The notes: a model not told the origin generated them from the sequence alone. DNA of 64,000 nt from Porphyrobacter sp. ULC335 (GCF_025917005.1 NZ_CP078091.1:3348001-3412000), one strand, 5' to 3'. Counted from the first letter of the stretch, positions 46,074 through 55,313 are shown. Translations and numbers: made by a program.

Positions 46074-46187
46074 AACGCGCATACATCTGACAGATTTTCG
46101 CGTATATTCGTAACCCGTGGCCCAGTTCGCGGGATGCCCATCAGGGGTCCGGCGCAAGCGGTCGACGCTAGAAAGGTTAGGTAACCA

Positions 46188-47108
46188 GTGACCAAGTCTA
46201 CAACTGCCCGAACCAGAACGAGTTCGGTTCCGGCGCTCAGCGGTGAGCAGAGCCTCAACCGCTATCTCTCCGAAATCCGCAAGTTTCCGGTGCTGACGGC
46301 CGAGCAGGAATATATGCTCGCCAAGCGCTATCAGGAACACGAGGATCCCGAAGCCGCTGCCCAGCTCGTCTCCAGCCACCTGCGGCTCGTCGCGAAGATC
46401 GCGATGGGTTACCGCGGCTATGGCCTGCCCGTTTCCGACCTGATCTCGGAAGGGAACGTCGGCCTGATGCAGGGCGTCAAGAAGTTCGAACCCGATCGCG
46501 GTTTCCGCCTCGCGACCTACGCGATGTGGTGGATCAAGGCTTCGATGCAGGAGTTCATCCTGCGCTCGTGGAGCCTCGTGAAGATGGGCACCACCGCGGC
46601 GCAGAAGAAGCTGTTCTTCAACCTTCGCCGGATGAAGAAGCAGCTCGAAGCTTACGAGGACAGCGACCTCAGCCCCGCCGACGTGACCAAGATCGCAACC
46701 GACCTCGGCGTGCCCGAGCAGGAAGTGATCAACATGAACCGGCGCATGATGATGGGCGGCGATGCGTCGCTCAACGTCAGCTTGCGCGGGGACGAGGAAG
46801 GCTCCGGCCAATGGCAGGACTGGCTGGCGGATGACCGCCCGCTTCAGGACGAGACCGTGGCCGATGCCGAGGAATCGCAGATGCGCATGGCGATGCTTTC
46901 CGAAGCGATGGAAAGCCTCAACGAGCGTGAGCGCCACATCCTGACCGAACGCCGCCTGACCGAAAAGCCGCAGACATTGGAAGAACTGTCGCAGGCTTAC
47001 GACGTCAGCCGCGAACGCATCCGCCAGATCGAAGTGCGCGCGTTCGAAAAGCTGCAAAAGGCAATGCAGCGCATCGCGGGCGAGCGGTTGCTTCCTGGGG
47101 TTGCGTAA
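46188..47108 (+). CDS. rpoH: RNA polymerase heat-shock sigma factor RpoH
   Basis: This 306-aa sigma-32 factor directs heat-shock transcription. Region 2 contains 'VSDLISEGNVGLMQGVKKFE' and 'FRLATYAMWWIKASMQEFIL', the RpoH box is 'QKKLFFNLRRMK', and region 4 helix-turn-helix is 'YDVSRERIRQIEVRAFEKLQ'. The start is GTG 46188 with AAAGG upstream. A TATATT at 46103-46108 is a possible -10 box, but no good -35 was found. A clpP promoter candidate that it may read is at 57569-57598. Confidence 0.95.
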   Translation: MTKSTTARTRTSSVPALSGEQSLNRYLSEIRKFPVLTAEQEYMLAKRYQEHEDPEAAAQLVSSHLRLVAKIAMGYRGYGLPVSDLISEGNVGLMQGVKKFEPDRGFRLATYAMWWIKASMQEFILRSWSLVKMGTTAAQKKLFFNLRRMKKQLEAYEDSDLSPADVTKIATDLGVPEQEVINMNRRMMMGGDASLNVSLRGDEEGSGQWQDWLADDRPLQDETVADAEESQMRMAMLSEAMESLNERERHILTERRLTEKPQTLEELSQAYDVSRERIRQIEVRAFEKLQKAMQRIAGERLLPGVA

Positions 47109-47111
47109 GGC

Positions 47112-48020
47112 TTAGTCGTCCGAGAATTGCGAAGGGTCGGAGCCGGAAGCAGCTTCGACCCTTTGTCGTATGGTGACGACCTCGCCCTGCCGAGTTGCCA
47201 CCTCTCCCTCGGCGTCGACCTCGCGGACAACTCCGGTGATCGTCGTGGTGATTCGGTCGGCAGCGGCCTCTTCGACTACGGTGATCGTGCTCTTGCCAGA
47301 GAACTGATGGCTGGCGATCTGGGCCAAGGCTTCCTCGCGCGTGACCGTTTTGCCGCTGACTTCGGCCACCACCATAATCGTGTCGGCGGCGGAATCGCGC
47401 AGGTAAGCGGGGTCGATGGCGGCGGTACCAGTGAATACCCGTTGGCCCGGCGGCGTATCGGATGCAAGCACAAGGGTCACACCGGTGCCAGTGTCAGGCA
47501 GGCGGTAATCAGCGCCGTCCTCCAGCGGAATGAGACTCAGATCGCTCTTCAGAATTCCCTCGACCGCTGCGTCGGGATCGCATTCGATCTGGAACACGCT
47601 CCAAGTGAAATAGTAACGCCCACAAGCCTCAGTGGTCACCTTTATGGCCGCAAGAAAGGCATCGCGGCGCGCCAACATATCGTCTCGGTTTGCGAGAACA
47701 GGCGTGGCGCCGGGGCATTCGCGCAACACGATTGGCATCTGCCATTCGACCAGCGGTCGCTTCCGTTCAGGGTCATCGATCAGGTCAAAGATGCGGGTGC
47801 GGCACCCTGCGACATCGGCGCGCACCTCCTCCCGATAGGCACTACGTCCGTTCGATGAGCCCGAGCTACCATGACCTTCGGAACTCGTGCTGTAGCGGCT
47901 GGTGATCTTGTAGTGCGTTACCTCAAGCGCTGCCGCGCTGTCGTCAGCCGACGCGGCCGCCGGGGCGCTGGCGCACGCCAGCACCCCGGCAAGCGCCAGC
48001 GCGATGAGCCGCCTGCTCAT
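47112..48020 (-). CDS. secreted protein of unknown function
   Basis: This 302-aa protein has a signal peptide ('LALAGVLACASAPAAASA'). The mature part has five Cys residues, suggesting disulfides, a Ser/Gly-rich patch near residues 45-60 and a beta-rich C-terminal half. I do not recognise a family. It converges on rpoH with three bases between stops and follows the M20 amidohydrolase by five bases. Confidence 0.6.
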   Translation of the reverse strand: MSRRLIALALAGVLACASAPAAASADDSAAALEVTHYKITSRYSTSSEGHGSSGSSNGRSAYREEVRADVAGCRTRIFDLIDDPERKRPLVEWQMPIVLRECPGATPVLANRDDMLARRDAFLAAIKVTTEACGRYYFTWSVFQIECDPDAAVEGILKSDLSLIPLEDGADYRLPDTGTGVTLVLASDTPPGQRVFTGTAAIDPAYLRDSAADTIMVVAEVSGKTVTREEALAQIASHQFSGKSTITVVEEAAADRITTTITGVVREVDAEGEVATRQGEVVTIRQRVEAASGSDPSQFSDD

Positions 48021-48025
48021 CCCGC

Positions 48026-49357
48026 CTACTTCCTTGGCGCCAGATCCAGCACCGCAGCCACCATCGCCCGCGTGCCCAGCACCACGCTTTCACGCGGGGC
48101 GATCTGGAACAGGGGGGAGTGGTGGCCGGCAATCGGCGCGCCGCCTGCCTTGGCCGCGGCGAGGCGCTCGGGCGTGGTGCCGCCGACCGCGAAGTAATAG
48201 CCCGGAACGCCGGTATCGGGCGCGACGAAATAGGTGAAGTCTTCCGCGCCCATGCTCTGCTGCACGAAGGGCACCACGGTCGCCTCGCCCAGGTCCCGCT
48301 TCAGCACCGCGTTGAGGCGGCGGGCCAGCGCGGGATCATTATTGGTCACCGGCGTGCCCGATCCGCGCATCACCTTGACCGGCAGATTATCGGGCAGGCC
48401 ATGCGCCTTGCCGATGTTGACCGCGATCCGTTCGACCGTGGCGATCACCTGCTCGCGCGTTTCCTCGTCATTGGCGCGCACCGTGACTTGCAGCTTGGCC
48501 TCGTCGGAGATGATATTGTGCTTGGTCCCGGCGTGGAATGATCCGACCGTCACCACCACCGGCTTCAGCGGGGAAATTTCTCGCGAATCAATGGATTGCA
48601 GCGCGGTGACGATCTGCGAGGCGATGTAGACCGGGTCCTTCCCGAGATGCGGCGCAGCCCCATGGGTGCCGATGCCCGGCACCATGATGTCGAGCGAATC
48701 CGACGAGGAATACTGGATGCCTTCCGAGGCCGAGACCTTGCCGGTTTCCAGATCGGCGGCGACATGGAAGGCCAGCGCATAATCGGGCTTGCCGAAGCGG
48801 GTATAGAGTCCGTCCTCCATCATCGCCTTGGCCCCGCGCACGCCTTCCTCGGCGGGTTGGACGACGAACATCAGCGTGCCGCTCCACTTGTCCTTCATCG
48901 CCGCCAGCCGCCGCGCGGTGCCCACCATCGAGGTGATGTGCGTATCATGCCCGCAGGCGTGCATCACCGGATATTCCTTGCCATCCTCGCCGATCTGCTT
49001 GGCCTTGGAGGCATAGGCGAGGCCGCTCTTCTCCTCGACCGGCAGCCCGTCCATATCGGCGCGCAGCAGGATCAGCGGGCCATCGCCGTTCTTGAGAATG
49101 CCGACCACGCCGGTCTTGCCGACGCCGGTCGTCACTTCCAACCCGGCGGCGCGCAATTCGGTCGCCATCTTGGCGGCGGTGCGGTTTTCGAGGAAGCCCA
49201 TTTCGGGGTTCTGATGGAAATCGAGGAACAGCGGGGCGAGGTAGGTGTCATACTCCGCCTCGATCGCCTTCTTCGTTGCCGGGTCCTCGGCGCGGGCAGG
49301 CTGGGCGGCGACAGCGGCAAGCGCGATGGCGCTGGCGGCGAGTTGGAACAGGCGCAT
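48026..49357 (-). CDS. secreted M20-family amidohydrolase/peptidase
   Basis: This 443-aa protein has a signal peptide (cut near 'QPARAE') and the M20D amidohydrolase pattern: 'LLRADMDGLPVEE', 'VMHACGHDTHITSMVG', 'FVVQPAEEGVRGAKAMMEDG' and 'PIAGHHSPLFQI', which supply the metal-binding Asp, His, Cys and Glu. Related enzymes hydrolyse N-acyl amino acids or indole-amide conjugates. The signal peptide suggests periplasmic action. ATG 49357 is used. Confidence 0.9.
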   Translation of the reverse strand: MRLFQLAASAIALAAVAAQPARAEDPATKKAIEAEYDTYLAPLFLDFHQNPEMGFLENRTAAKMATELRAAGLEVTTGVGKTGVVGILKNGDGPLILLRADMDGLPVEEKSGLAYASKAKQIGEDGKEYPVMHACGHDTHITSMVGTARRLAAMKDKWSGTLMFVVQPAEEGVRGAKAMMEDGLYTRFGKPDYALAFHVAADLETGKVSASEGIQYSSSDSLDIMVPGIGTHGAAPHLGKDPVYIASQIVTALQSIDSREISPLKPVVVTVGSFHAGTKHNIISDEAKLQVTVRANDEETREQVIATVERIAVNIGKAHGLPDNLPVKVMRGSGTPVTNNDPALARRLNAVLKRDLGEATVVPFVQQSMGAEDFTYFVAPDTGVPGYYFAVGGTTPERLAAAKAGGAPIAGHHSPLFQIAPRESVVLGTRAMVAAVLDLAPRK

Positions 49358-49459
49358 GAAAGTTCTCCCCGGTTGATGCCGGCTAGGTAGCCATGCCGTG
49401 CCCCTGCCTGCAAGCGCGGATGCTTCCCTGACCGGCAATGCTGCGCTAGAGCCGCCGTC

Positions 49460-50131
49460 ATGGTGCTCACCATTCTTCGCTACGCCGCCAAAGCGGCCGC
49501 CAGTTTCATCGCGCTGACCGTGGTGCTGGTGGTGATCTTCAAGTGGGTCCCCGTCCCCGTCACCGCGACCATGCTGATGGACGAAAACGGGATCACGAAG
49601 GACTGGGAAAGCCTCGATAACATCGACCGCAATCTGGTCTCCGCGGTAATCGCTGCCGAGGATTCGCGCTATTGCGAACACTTCGGTTTCGACGCCGAAG
49701 CGATCGAGCTGGCGATGCGCGAGAACATGGAAGGCGGCAAGATCCGCGGCGGATCGACGATCAGCCAGCAGACCGCCAAGAACGTCTTCCTGTGGCAAGG
49801 CGGCGGCTTCTTCCGCAAGGGGCTGGAAGCGTGGTTCACCTTCTGGATCGAACTGATCTGGGGCAAGCGGCGGATCATGGAGGTCTATCTCAACGTCGCC
49901 GAAACCGGGATCGGCACCTATGGCGCGGAGGCCGGGACGCAGCGCTATTTCGGCCACTCCGCCGCGCGGATGAACCGGGACGAGGCGAGCCGCATGGCCG
50001 CCGCGCTGCCCAGCCCCAAGAAGCGCTCGGTGAAAAGCCCGGGCGGATGGCTCGCGCGCCACGGCAACCGGATCGAGCGGCGGATCGGCATCGTCAGGCG
50101 TGACGGGCTCGATGCATGCGTCTACGACTGA
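49460..50131 (+). CDS. mtgA: monofunctional peptidoglycan glycosyltransferase
   Basis: This 223-aa GT51 enzyme polymerises lipid II. It has one N-terminal membrane helix (~13-30) and the GT51 motifs 'AAEDSRYCEHFGFD' (catalytic Glu), 'GGSTISQQTAKNVFLW', 'KRRIMEVYLNVAETG' and 'GAEAGTQRYFGHSAARM'. There is no transpeptidase domain. The zinc exporter gene follows within eight bases. Confidence 0.95.
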   Translation: MVLTILRYAAKAAASFIALTVVLVVIFKWVPVPVTATMLMDENGITKDWESLDNIDRNLVSAVIAAEDSRYCEHFGFDAEAIELAMRENMEGGKIRGGSTISQQTAKNVFLWQGGGFFRKGLEAWFTFWIELIWGKRRIMEVYLNVAETGIGTYGAEAGTQRYFGHSAARMNRDEASRMAAALPSPKKRSVKSPGGWLARHGNRIERRIGIVRRDGLDACVYD

Positions 50132-50138
50132 TCGCATA

Positions 50139-51077
50139 ATGGCCCACGCGCACGCCCATCACCATGATCACGGCCATGCCCATGAAGGGCACGGGCATCA
50201 CCATCACGCGCCCGCCGATTTCGGCCGCGCCTTTGCGATCGGCATCGCACTGAACGTCGCCTTCGTCGCGGTGGAGGCAGTGGCGGGGGTCGTCTACGGG
50301 TCGATGGCGCTGGTGGCTGACGCGAGCCACAATCTGTCCGACGTGCTGGCGCTGGCGCTGGCGTGGATCGCCAGCATCGCAGCGCGGCGCCCGCCTTCGG
50401 GCCGGTTCACCTATGGCTACAAAAGCTCGACCATCCTCGCCGCGCTCGCCAATGCGCTGCTGCTGGCGGTGGCGCTGGGCGCGATCCTGTTCGAGACCGT
50501 GCACCGGATGATGAACCCCACCGAGCCGCAGGGCCTCGCCATGGCGGCGGTGGCCGGGATCGGGATCGTCATCAACGCGTTGACAGCCATGCTGTTTCTC
50601 AAGGGCCAGGAAGATATCAATATCCGCGGCGCCTATCTCCACATGGCGACCGATGCGCTGGTGTCGTTCGGCGTGGTGGTGGCCGGTCTGGCGATCCTGG
50701 TCACCGGCATCTGGTGGATCGACCCGGCGGTGAGCCTCGTGATCCTTGCCGTGATTGCCTGGGGCACCTGGGGCCTTGCGCGCGACAGCCTGACCATGGG
50801 CCTGCTCGCCGCCCCCGCCCGGATCGATCTGGCGCAAGTCAAGCAGCACCTTGCCAGCTTCGATGGCGTGACGGCGGTGCATGACCTGCATGTCTGGCCG
50901 ATGTCGACCACCGAAGTCGCACTCACCGCGCACCTTGTCATGCCCGGCCGCCCTGCTGCCGACAGCTTCCTGCGCGATGTCGCCGCCTCGCTGGAGGCAC
51001 GCTTCGGTGTGGGCCATGCGACTCTTCAGGTCGAAAGCGGCGAGGCACCCTGCCACCCTTGCGGAGCCGACTGCTGA
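50139..51077 (+). CDS. CDF-family zinc/metal cation exporter
   Basis: This 312-aa cation-diffusion facilitator has 13 His residues in its first 23, a likely metal-loading tail. Transport-site motifs are 'DASHNLSDVL' (His64, Asp68) and 'HMATDALVSFG' (His168, Asp172), the H-x3-D pairs of zinc-type CDFs. The C-terminal cytoplasmic domain ends in Cys-rich 'EAPCHPCGADC'. It probably exports zinc, cobalt or cadmium. Its stop overlaps the ECF sigma start (TGATG). Confidence 0.9.
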   Translation: MAHAHAHHHDHGHAHEGHGHHHHAPADFGRAFAIGIALNVAFVAVEAVAGVVYGSMALVADASHNLSDVLALALAWIASIAARRPPSGRFTYGYKSSTILAALANALLLAVALGAILFETVHRMMNPTEPQGLAMAAVAGIGIVINALTAMLFLKGQEDINIRGAYLHMATDALVSFGVVVAGLAILVTGIWWIDPAVSLVILAVIAWGTWGLARDSLTMGLLAAPARIDLAQVKQHLASFDGVTAVHDLHVWPMSTTEVALTAHLVMPGRPAADSFLRDVAASLEARFGVGHATLQVESGEAPCHPCGADC

Positions 51078-51664
51078 TGGCCGCCCGCCCCCGCCCTTCC
51101 TCCGACGAAGCCCGCGAAGCGCTGCGCGATGCCATGGCGCGCCTTGCCGCGGGCGATCAAGCCGCGCTGGAAGAAATCTATCGCGCCACGCGGGTGAAGC
51201 TATTCGGCATTACCCTGCGTATCTTGGGTGACCGAAAGGAAGCCGAGGACGCCTTGCAAGACGTCTATGTCAATCTCTGGCAGCGGGCCGACCGCTATGA
51301 CCCGTCCCGCGCGAGCCCGATCGCGTGGCTGGCGGCGTTTGCGCGCAACCGCGCCATTGATCGGCTGCGCACCGGCAAGGTGCGCGGCGGCGCTGTTCCG
51401 GTCGAGGAAGCCGCGCCGCTCGCCGACGAAACGCCGCTCGCCGACATGCTGCTGGTCGATGCGGAACAGGCGGCGCAGATCCACAAATGTCTGGGCGCTC
51501 TCGATGACCGCACGCAGGGGCATATCCGCGCGGCTTTCTTCGAAGGGCAGACCTATGCCCAGCTGGCCGAGGCTGCGGATGTGCCACTCGGTACGATGAA
51601 AAGCTGGATCCGCCGCGGGCTGCAACGCCTGCGCACCTGCCTTGAAGCGAGCGAGGCGGTATGA
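51077..51664 (+). CDS. ECF-type RNA polymerase sigma factor
   Basis: This 195-aa sigma factor has region 2 ('LRILGDRKEAEDALQDVYVN' with 'WLAAFARNRAIDRLR') and region 4 ('FFEGQTYAQLAEAADVPLGT' with 'MKSWIRRGLQRLR'). The start overlaps the CDF stop and the stop overlaps the anti-sigma gene (ATGA), a classic sigma/anti-sigma pair. With the RskA-like partner and FAS1 gene it resembles the SigK group. Confidence 0.92.
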   Translation: MAARPRPSSDEAREALRDAMARLAAGDQAALEEIYRATRVKLFGITLRILGDRKEAEDALQDVYVNLWQRADRYDPSRASPIAWLAAFARNRAIDRLRTGKVRGGAVPVEEAAPLADETPLADMLLVDAEQAAQIHKCLGALDDRTQGHIRAAFFEGQTYAQLAEAADVPLGTMKSWIRRGLQRLRTCLEASEAV

Positions 51665-52440
51665 GCGCGCCAGAAGATACGGGCCCGGAAGTGACCCGCG
51701 ATGATCCGATGATCGCCGCCGAATGGGCGCTTGGCCTGCTCGAGGGCGAAGAACTGCTCGCCGCGCGCGGGAAGTATGCGACCGATCCGAATTTCGCCTG
51801 GCGCAAGGAATGGTGGGACGATTGGTTCGCCCCGCTGACCGATGCCATGCCCGGGGCAGAGCCAAGCGATCACGTGTGGGAAGGCATCGCCGCCCGCGTG
51901 ACCGCGCAGCAGAGCGATGCCGCCGTGCCCGCCGCGCCTGATGCTCTGCCCGCCAACGTCATCGCGCTCGAAGCGCGGGTGCGCCGCTGGCAGTGGGTCG
52001 CTGGTTTGACCTCGGCTGCGGCTGCCCTGGCTCTGGCGCTGTTCATGTTCGCCCCCGGCCGTTCACCAGTCGAAGCGCCGCCCACCCAGATTGCCGCCGC
52101 CGCACCGATGGTGGCGACCGTGCCGATTGGCGAGACCGGCCTGCGCCTCGATGTCACCTATATTCCCGAAAGCGAGAAGATGCTGGTCGCCGCGATCGGC
52201 CTGACCGCTGACGGGGTGCACGATCACGAGCTGTGGCTGGTGCCGTCCGATGGCAGCGCCGTCCAGTCGCTGGGCGTCGTCGCGCCGGGCGAAGTGCGCA
52301 GCATGGTGCTGCCTGCGGCGGTGACAGCCAAGCTGGGTGACGGGGCAAGCGTCGTGCTCACCCGCGAGCCGATCGGCGGCAAGCCCGATGGCAAGGACGC
52401 CGGCCCGGTGGTGGCCAAGGGCGCGTTCAACCGCGTCTGA
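51661..52440 (+). CDS. RskA-type transmembrane anti-sigma factor
   Basis: This 259-aa protein has an N-terminal cytoplasmic anti-sigma region ('MIAAEWALGLLEGEEL' and 'WFAPLTDAMPGAEPSDHVWE'), one membrane helix at about 111-131 and a C-terminal periplasmic domain of the RskA type ('HDHELWLVPSDGSAVQSLG'). It should hold the ECF sigma factor inactive until a periplasmic signal triggers proteolysis. It overlaps the sigma gene by four bases. Confidence 0.88.
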   Translation: MSAPEDTGPEVTRDDPMIAAEWALGLLEGEELLAARGKYATDPNFAWRKEWWDDWFAPLTDAMPGAEPSDHVWEGIAARVTAQQSDAAVPAAPDALPANVIALEARVRRWQWVAGLTSAAAALALALFMFAPGRSPVEAPPTQIAAAAPMVATVPIGETGLRLDVTYIPESEKMLVAAIGLTADGVHDHELWLVPSDGSAVQSLGVVAPGEVRSMVLPAAVTAKLGDGASVVLTREPIGGKPDGKDAGPVVAKGAFNRV

Positions 52441-52583
52441 GCCGCACTCGCTTCGCCGTGCGCTAACGGCAATTCATCCGCATTTGCATTTTCGCCGCAT
52501 CCGCTCCGCCAAGGAATCCGTAACGTCTTATGCAAGCGGGAGGGGCTTGCAGACGCGACATTCCTTTTACGGAGATTCCCCCT

Positions 52584-53138
52584 GTGACCCCTAAGACCAC
52601 CCTGACTGCCGTTATCGCCGCCGCTCTGGCCGCGACCACCGGCCTTGTTGCCGCCCCCGCGCTTGCCGATCACCACAAGGAAATGAAGGCAGAGCCCAAC
52701 ATCGTGCAGGTCGCGATGAGCACCGGCGTGCACAACACCCTCGTCGCCGCAGTCAAGGCTGCGGGTCTCGTCGAAACGCTGAGCGGCCCCGGCCCCTTCA
52801 CTGTCTTCGCCCCCACCGACACCGCCTTTGCCAAGCTGCCTGAAGGCACCGTGGCCACGCTGGTGAAGCCGGAAAACAAGGGCACCCTGACCACCATCCT
52901 CACCTACCACGCTGTGGCGGGCAAGGTGACCGCGGCCGATCTGGTCGCGCTGATCAAGCAGCACGGCGGCACTGCCACGCTGACCACCGTTTCGGGCGGC
53001 AAGCTCAAGGCGCGCCTGTCGGGCGACAAGATCGTCATCACTGACGCGGCCGGCGGCACCACCGCTGTGACGCAGGCCGATGTCATGACGTCGAACGGCG
53101 TGGTCCACGTGACCGACGGGGTGTTCCTCCCCGGCTGA
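52584..53138 (+). CDS. secreted fasciclin (FAS1) domain protein
   Basis: This 184-aa protein has a signal peptide (cut near 'APALADH') and one FAS1 domain (~50-184) with 'GPGPFTVFAPTDTAFAKLPE' and 'TSNGVVHVTDGVFLPG'. FAS1 domains mediate adhesion. GTG 52584 is preceded by GGAG at nine bases. It follows the sigma/anti-sigma pair, matching SigK-RskA-fasciclin loci of mycobacteria, so it is probably the regulated target. The 143-base gap before it may carry its own promoter. Confidence 0.9.
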   Translation: MTPKTTLTAVIAAALAATTGLVAAPALADHHKEMKAEPNIVQVAMSTGVHNTLVAAVKAAGLVETLSGPGPFTVFAPTDTAFAKLPEGTVATLVKPENKGTLTTILTYHAVAGKVTAADLVALIKQHGGTATLTTVSGGKLKARLSGDKIVITDAAGGTTAVTQADVMTSNGVVHVTDGVFLPG

Positions 53139-53456
53139 TAGAGCTTAACAGCTGGCGCTGCCTTTCAACCCCCATCCCCTCCCATCCGAGGGGCAGCGCT
53201 TCTCCCGACCCCGTCCGGCCTTCCTCCAGGGCCGGGCGGGGTTTTGGTTTGTGGGGGACCGAGTTCGCCGTCGGACGGCCAAGCATGTTTGGCAAGGCGC
53301 GACTGCTCGGGTCGCGGTGTAGCAGTCCACGGCCGGATTTGACTCGGCAGAAAATCGTCGGCTTTAGCCGTGAGTGCCGACCGATCAGCTTTTGGTCACA
53401 GACCAGCTGCAGAACGTCAATCTGCCCCAACGCCAGTTTTGCCGGGACCTGTTGCA
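53139..53456. other. 318-base intergenic region
   Basis: After the FAS1 gene comes a strong terminator (53209-53250). Beyond it is a 7-bp perfect stem, GACTGCT (53301-53307) with AGCAGTC (53321-53327) and a 13-base loop. No gene on either strand looks real; the longest minus-strand frame here has no recognisable family signature. Confidence 0.55.
53209..53250 (+). terminator. rho-independent terminator after FAS1 gene
   Basis: A 12-bp stem CCCCGTCCGGCC / GGCCGGGCGGGG (one G-T pair) with a 9-base loop is followed by TTTTGGTTT. It ends the CDF-sigma-anti-sigma-FAS1 region. Confidence 0.8.
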
Positions 53457-54605
53457 ATGCCATTGAAAACAGCACCGCGACGGTCTCGCTTCATTGCAGT
53501 TGTGGCCGCATCATTGGCGGCGGCCTGTTCCCCGCATGCAGACCTCGATCAGCCCTCGCAGGCCTTGCCGGCGCCGGACAATGAGGTCCAACGTCTCGGT
53601 GAAGCCTTTATTGCTGCCGACCAAGCCGATGCGCTGTCCGTTGCGATCATCGAACAAGGCAATGTTCGGTTCCTGAATTTCGGAACCATATCGCGTAGTT
53701 CGGCAATGCGCCCGGATAGCGGCACTGTCTACGAGATCGGATCGATCACCAAAGTGTTCACCTCACTTCTGCTTGCACAGGCCGTGGTGGAACAGCGTGT
53801 CGATTTGCAGGACGATATTCGCCAGTACCTTCCCGGCGATTATCCCAACCTCGAGTGGCAGGGTGAGCCGGTTCGCCTGGTCCATCTGGCCGAGACAACC
53901 TCGGCGCTGCCTGATAATATTCCGGATCTGGAGCCCTTCATCGAAGAAGGTGGGCCAAGCCGCGCCCCGTTCCTGATTTCGGAACGCTGGAGCAGCTATT
54001 CAAACGACGATTTCTTGACCGACCTGCGATCAGCAACCCTGATCGACCGGCCCGGCACCACTCCGCGCCATTCGAATGTCGCAGCGACCCTGCTCGGGAT
54101 CATTCTGGAACGCGTCTACAACGACCGCTACGAAACCCTCGTCTCCCGCTTCATCGAACAGCCTGCGGGTATGAAGAGCGGCAGCTTGGAGGTCCGCGCC
54201 AGCGACCTTGCTACCGGTTACTCTGGCCGCGGTGTTGCCATGCCGGCACTCGATAACCGGTACATCCTCTCGGCAGGGGGCCTGCGATATAGCAGCGCCG
54301 ACATGGCGAAGTTCGTCCAGGCCCAATTGCGCGCGGACGGCAAAGCGATCCGGCTGAGCCAGCAGGCCACCATGAAGTATGATCAAGGCGGGCTCGGCTT
54401 CAACTGGCGGTTTGCGATACCGGCCGACGGTACGCATGTCCTTCGCGCTTCGGGCGGGACTTTCGGGTCCAGCAGCTACGTGGAAATCCGTCCTGAGCGC
54501 GATTACGGCATCGTCCTGCTGGCAAACCGTACGGGCGCCGAGAACGCGCTTTACCTGCTCGCCGAAAAGGCATGGCAGGTTTCGCGGACGCGGCAGCACA
54601 TTTAA
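53457..54605 (+). CDS. serine hydrolase, beta-lactamase/class C family, probable lipoprotein
   Basis: This 382-aa protein has a signal peptide ending in 'ASLAAACSPH', a near-lipobox with Cys24. The S-x-x-K nucleophile is Ser96-Lys99 in 'YEIGSITKVF'. The usual Tyr-x-Asn motif reads His205-Ser-Asn in 'PGTTPRHSNVAATLLG', so the general-base Tyr is replaced. The late H/K-T-G position reads 'RASGGTFGSSSY'. It is probably an esterase or peptidase-like enzyme, not a classical beta-lactamase. Base composition is lower in G+C than its neighbours (about 45% in the 60 bases from 53641). Confidence 0.8.
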   Translation: MPLKTAPRRSRFIAVVAASLAAACSPHADLDQPSQALPAPDNEVQRLGEAFIAADQADALSVAIIEQGNVRFLNFGTISRSSAMRPDSGTVYEIGSITKVFTSLLLAQAVVEQRVDLQDDIRQYLPGDYPNLEWQGEPVRLVHLAETTSALPDNIPDLEPFIEEGGPSRAPFLISERWSSYSNDDFLTDLRSATLIDRPGTTPRHSNVAATLLGIILERVYNDRYETLVSRFIEQPAGMKSGSLEVRASDLATGYSGRGVAMPALDNRYILSAGGLRYSSADMAKFVQAQLRADGKAIRLSQQATMKYDQGGLGFNWRFAIPADGTHVLRASGGTFGSSSYVEIRPERDYGIVLLANRTGAENALYLLAEKAWQVSRTRQHI

Positions 54606-54708
54606 CATCGCGCCCCGCTCGCATCCCCCCACCATAAGTAGATTGCAGTCTCGGCACGCTGAAACAGCGCTGCAAGGACCAACCCCTGCCCTCAAAAGGA
54701 ACTCCTGC

Positions 54709-55296
54709 ATGACGAAAGTGCTGATCGGACAAGTGCGATTCGTCCCCGCCCTGGCGCTTGCTCTGATCTTGCTGGCCGGGGTGCTGACTCCAGGTTATTC
54801 ATCGCTATCGCAGCACATCAGCGAGTTGGGAATTCTGCCAGGCTGGCCGGGCTTCGCGATGCGCAGCGGTGCAATATTCGCCGGAACCTCTGTCGCGCTG
54901 TTCGGGCTTGGTCTGATCGTGCACAGGCCACACAGGATGGTCTTTACCGGTCTGGCTGCCTTCGTCTTTGGTGCAAGCTACGCCTCGGGAGGCGTTTTTC
55001 CGATGGGCGATGCTCGCCACGGTTTGTGGGGACTGGTGATTTTTTACCTGCTGATCCCGGGATTCTTCGCCGCCGAGGCCCCTGCAGCCTTGCGGTCCCG
55101 TTTGGTCGTAAACGTCTCGCTGTTCGCGGCGCTTTTGACTTTGCTCTACATGTGGTTCCTGCTTTCGGGGCTGGAACCACAGGAGATCAGGGGCCTTACT
55201 GCGCGCATTGCCGTTCTGGTGATCTTCGGCTGGCATGGATTTGCTGGCTACGTTTTGAACGTGCAGCAAAGCGGGCAGGCCGGACAAAACCCTTGA
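54709..55296 (+). CDS. DUF998-like membrane protein
   Basis: This 195-aa protein has six hydrophobic helices and the DUF998 pattern, with '[14 protein letters not shown]' after helix 1 and '[17 protein letters not shown]'-like '[16 protein letters not shown]' in the middle. The function is unknown. An AAAAGGA ribosome site precedes ATG 54709. It follows the serine hydrolase by 103 bases and shares its lower G+C. Confidence 0.75.
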   Translation: MTKVLIGQVRFVPALALALILLAGVLTPGYSSLSQHISELGILPGWPGFAMRSGAIFAGTSVALFGLGLIVHRPHRMVFTGLAAFVFGASYASGGVFPMGDARHGLWGLVIFYLLIPGFFAAEAPAALRSRLVVNVSLFAALLTLLYMWFLLSGLEPQEIRGLTARIAVLVIFGWHGFAGYVLNVQQSGQAGQNP

Positions 55297-55313
55297 ATTC
55301 AGCGGCGCTGGCC

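Noticed and set aside
53083..53475. 130-codon minus-strand frame between FAS1 and the serine hydrolase
   Set aside because: It overlaps the terminator and the FAS1 3' end, and has no signature or ribosome site that I can see.
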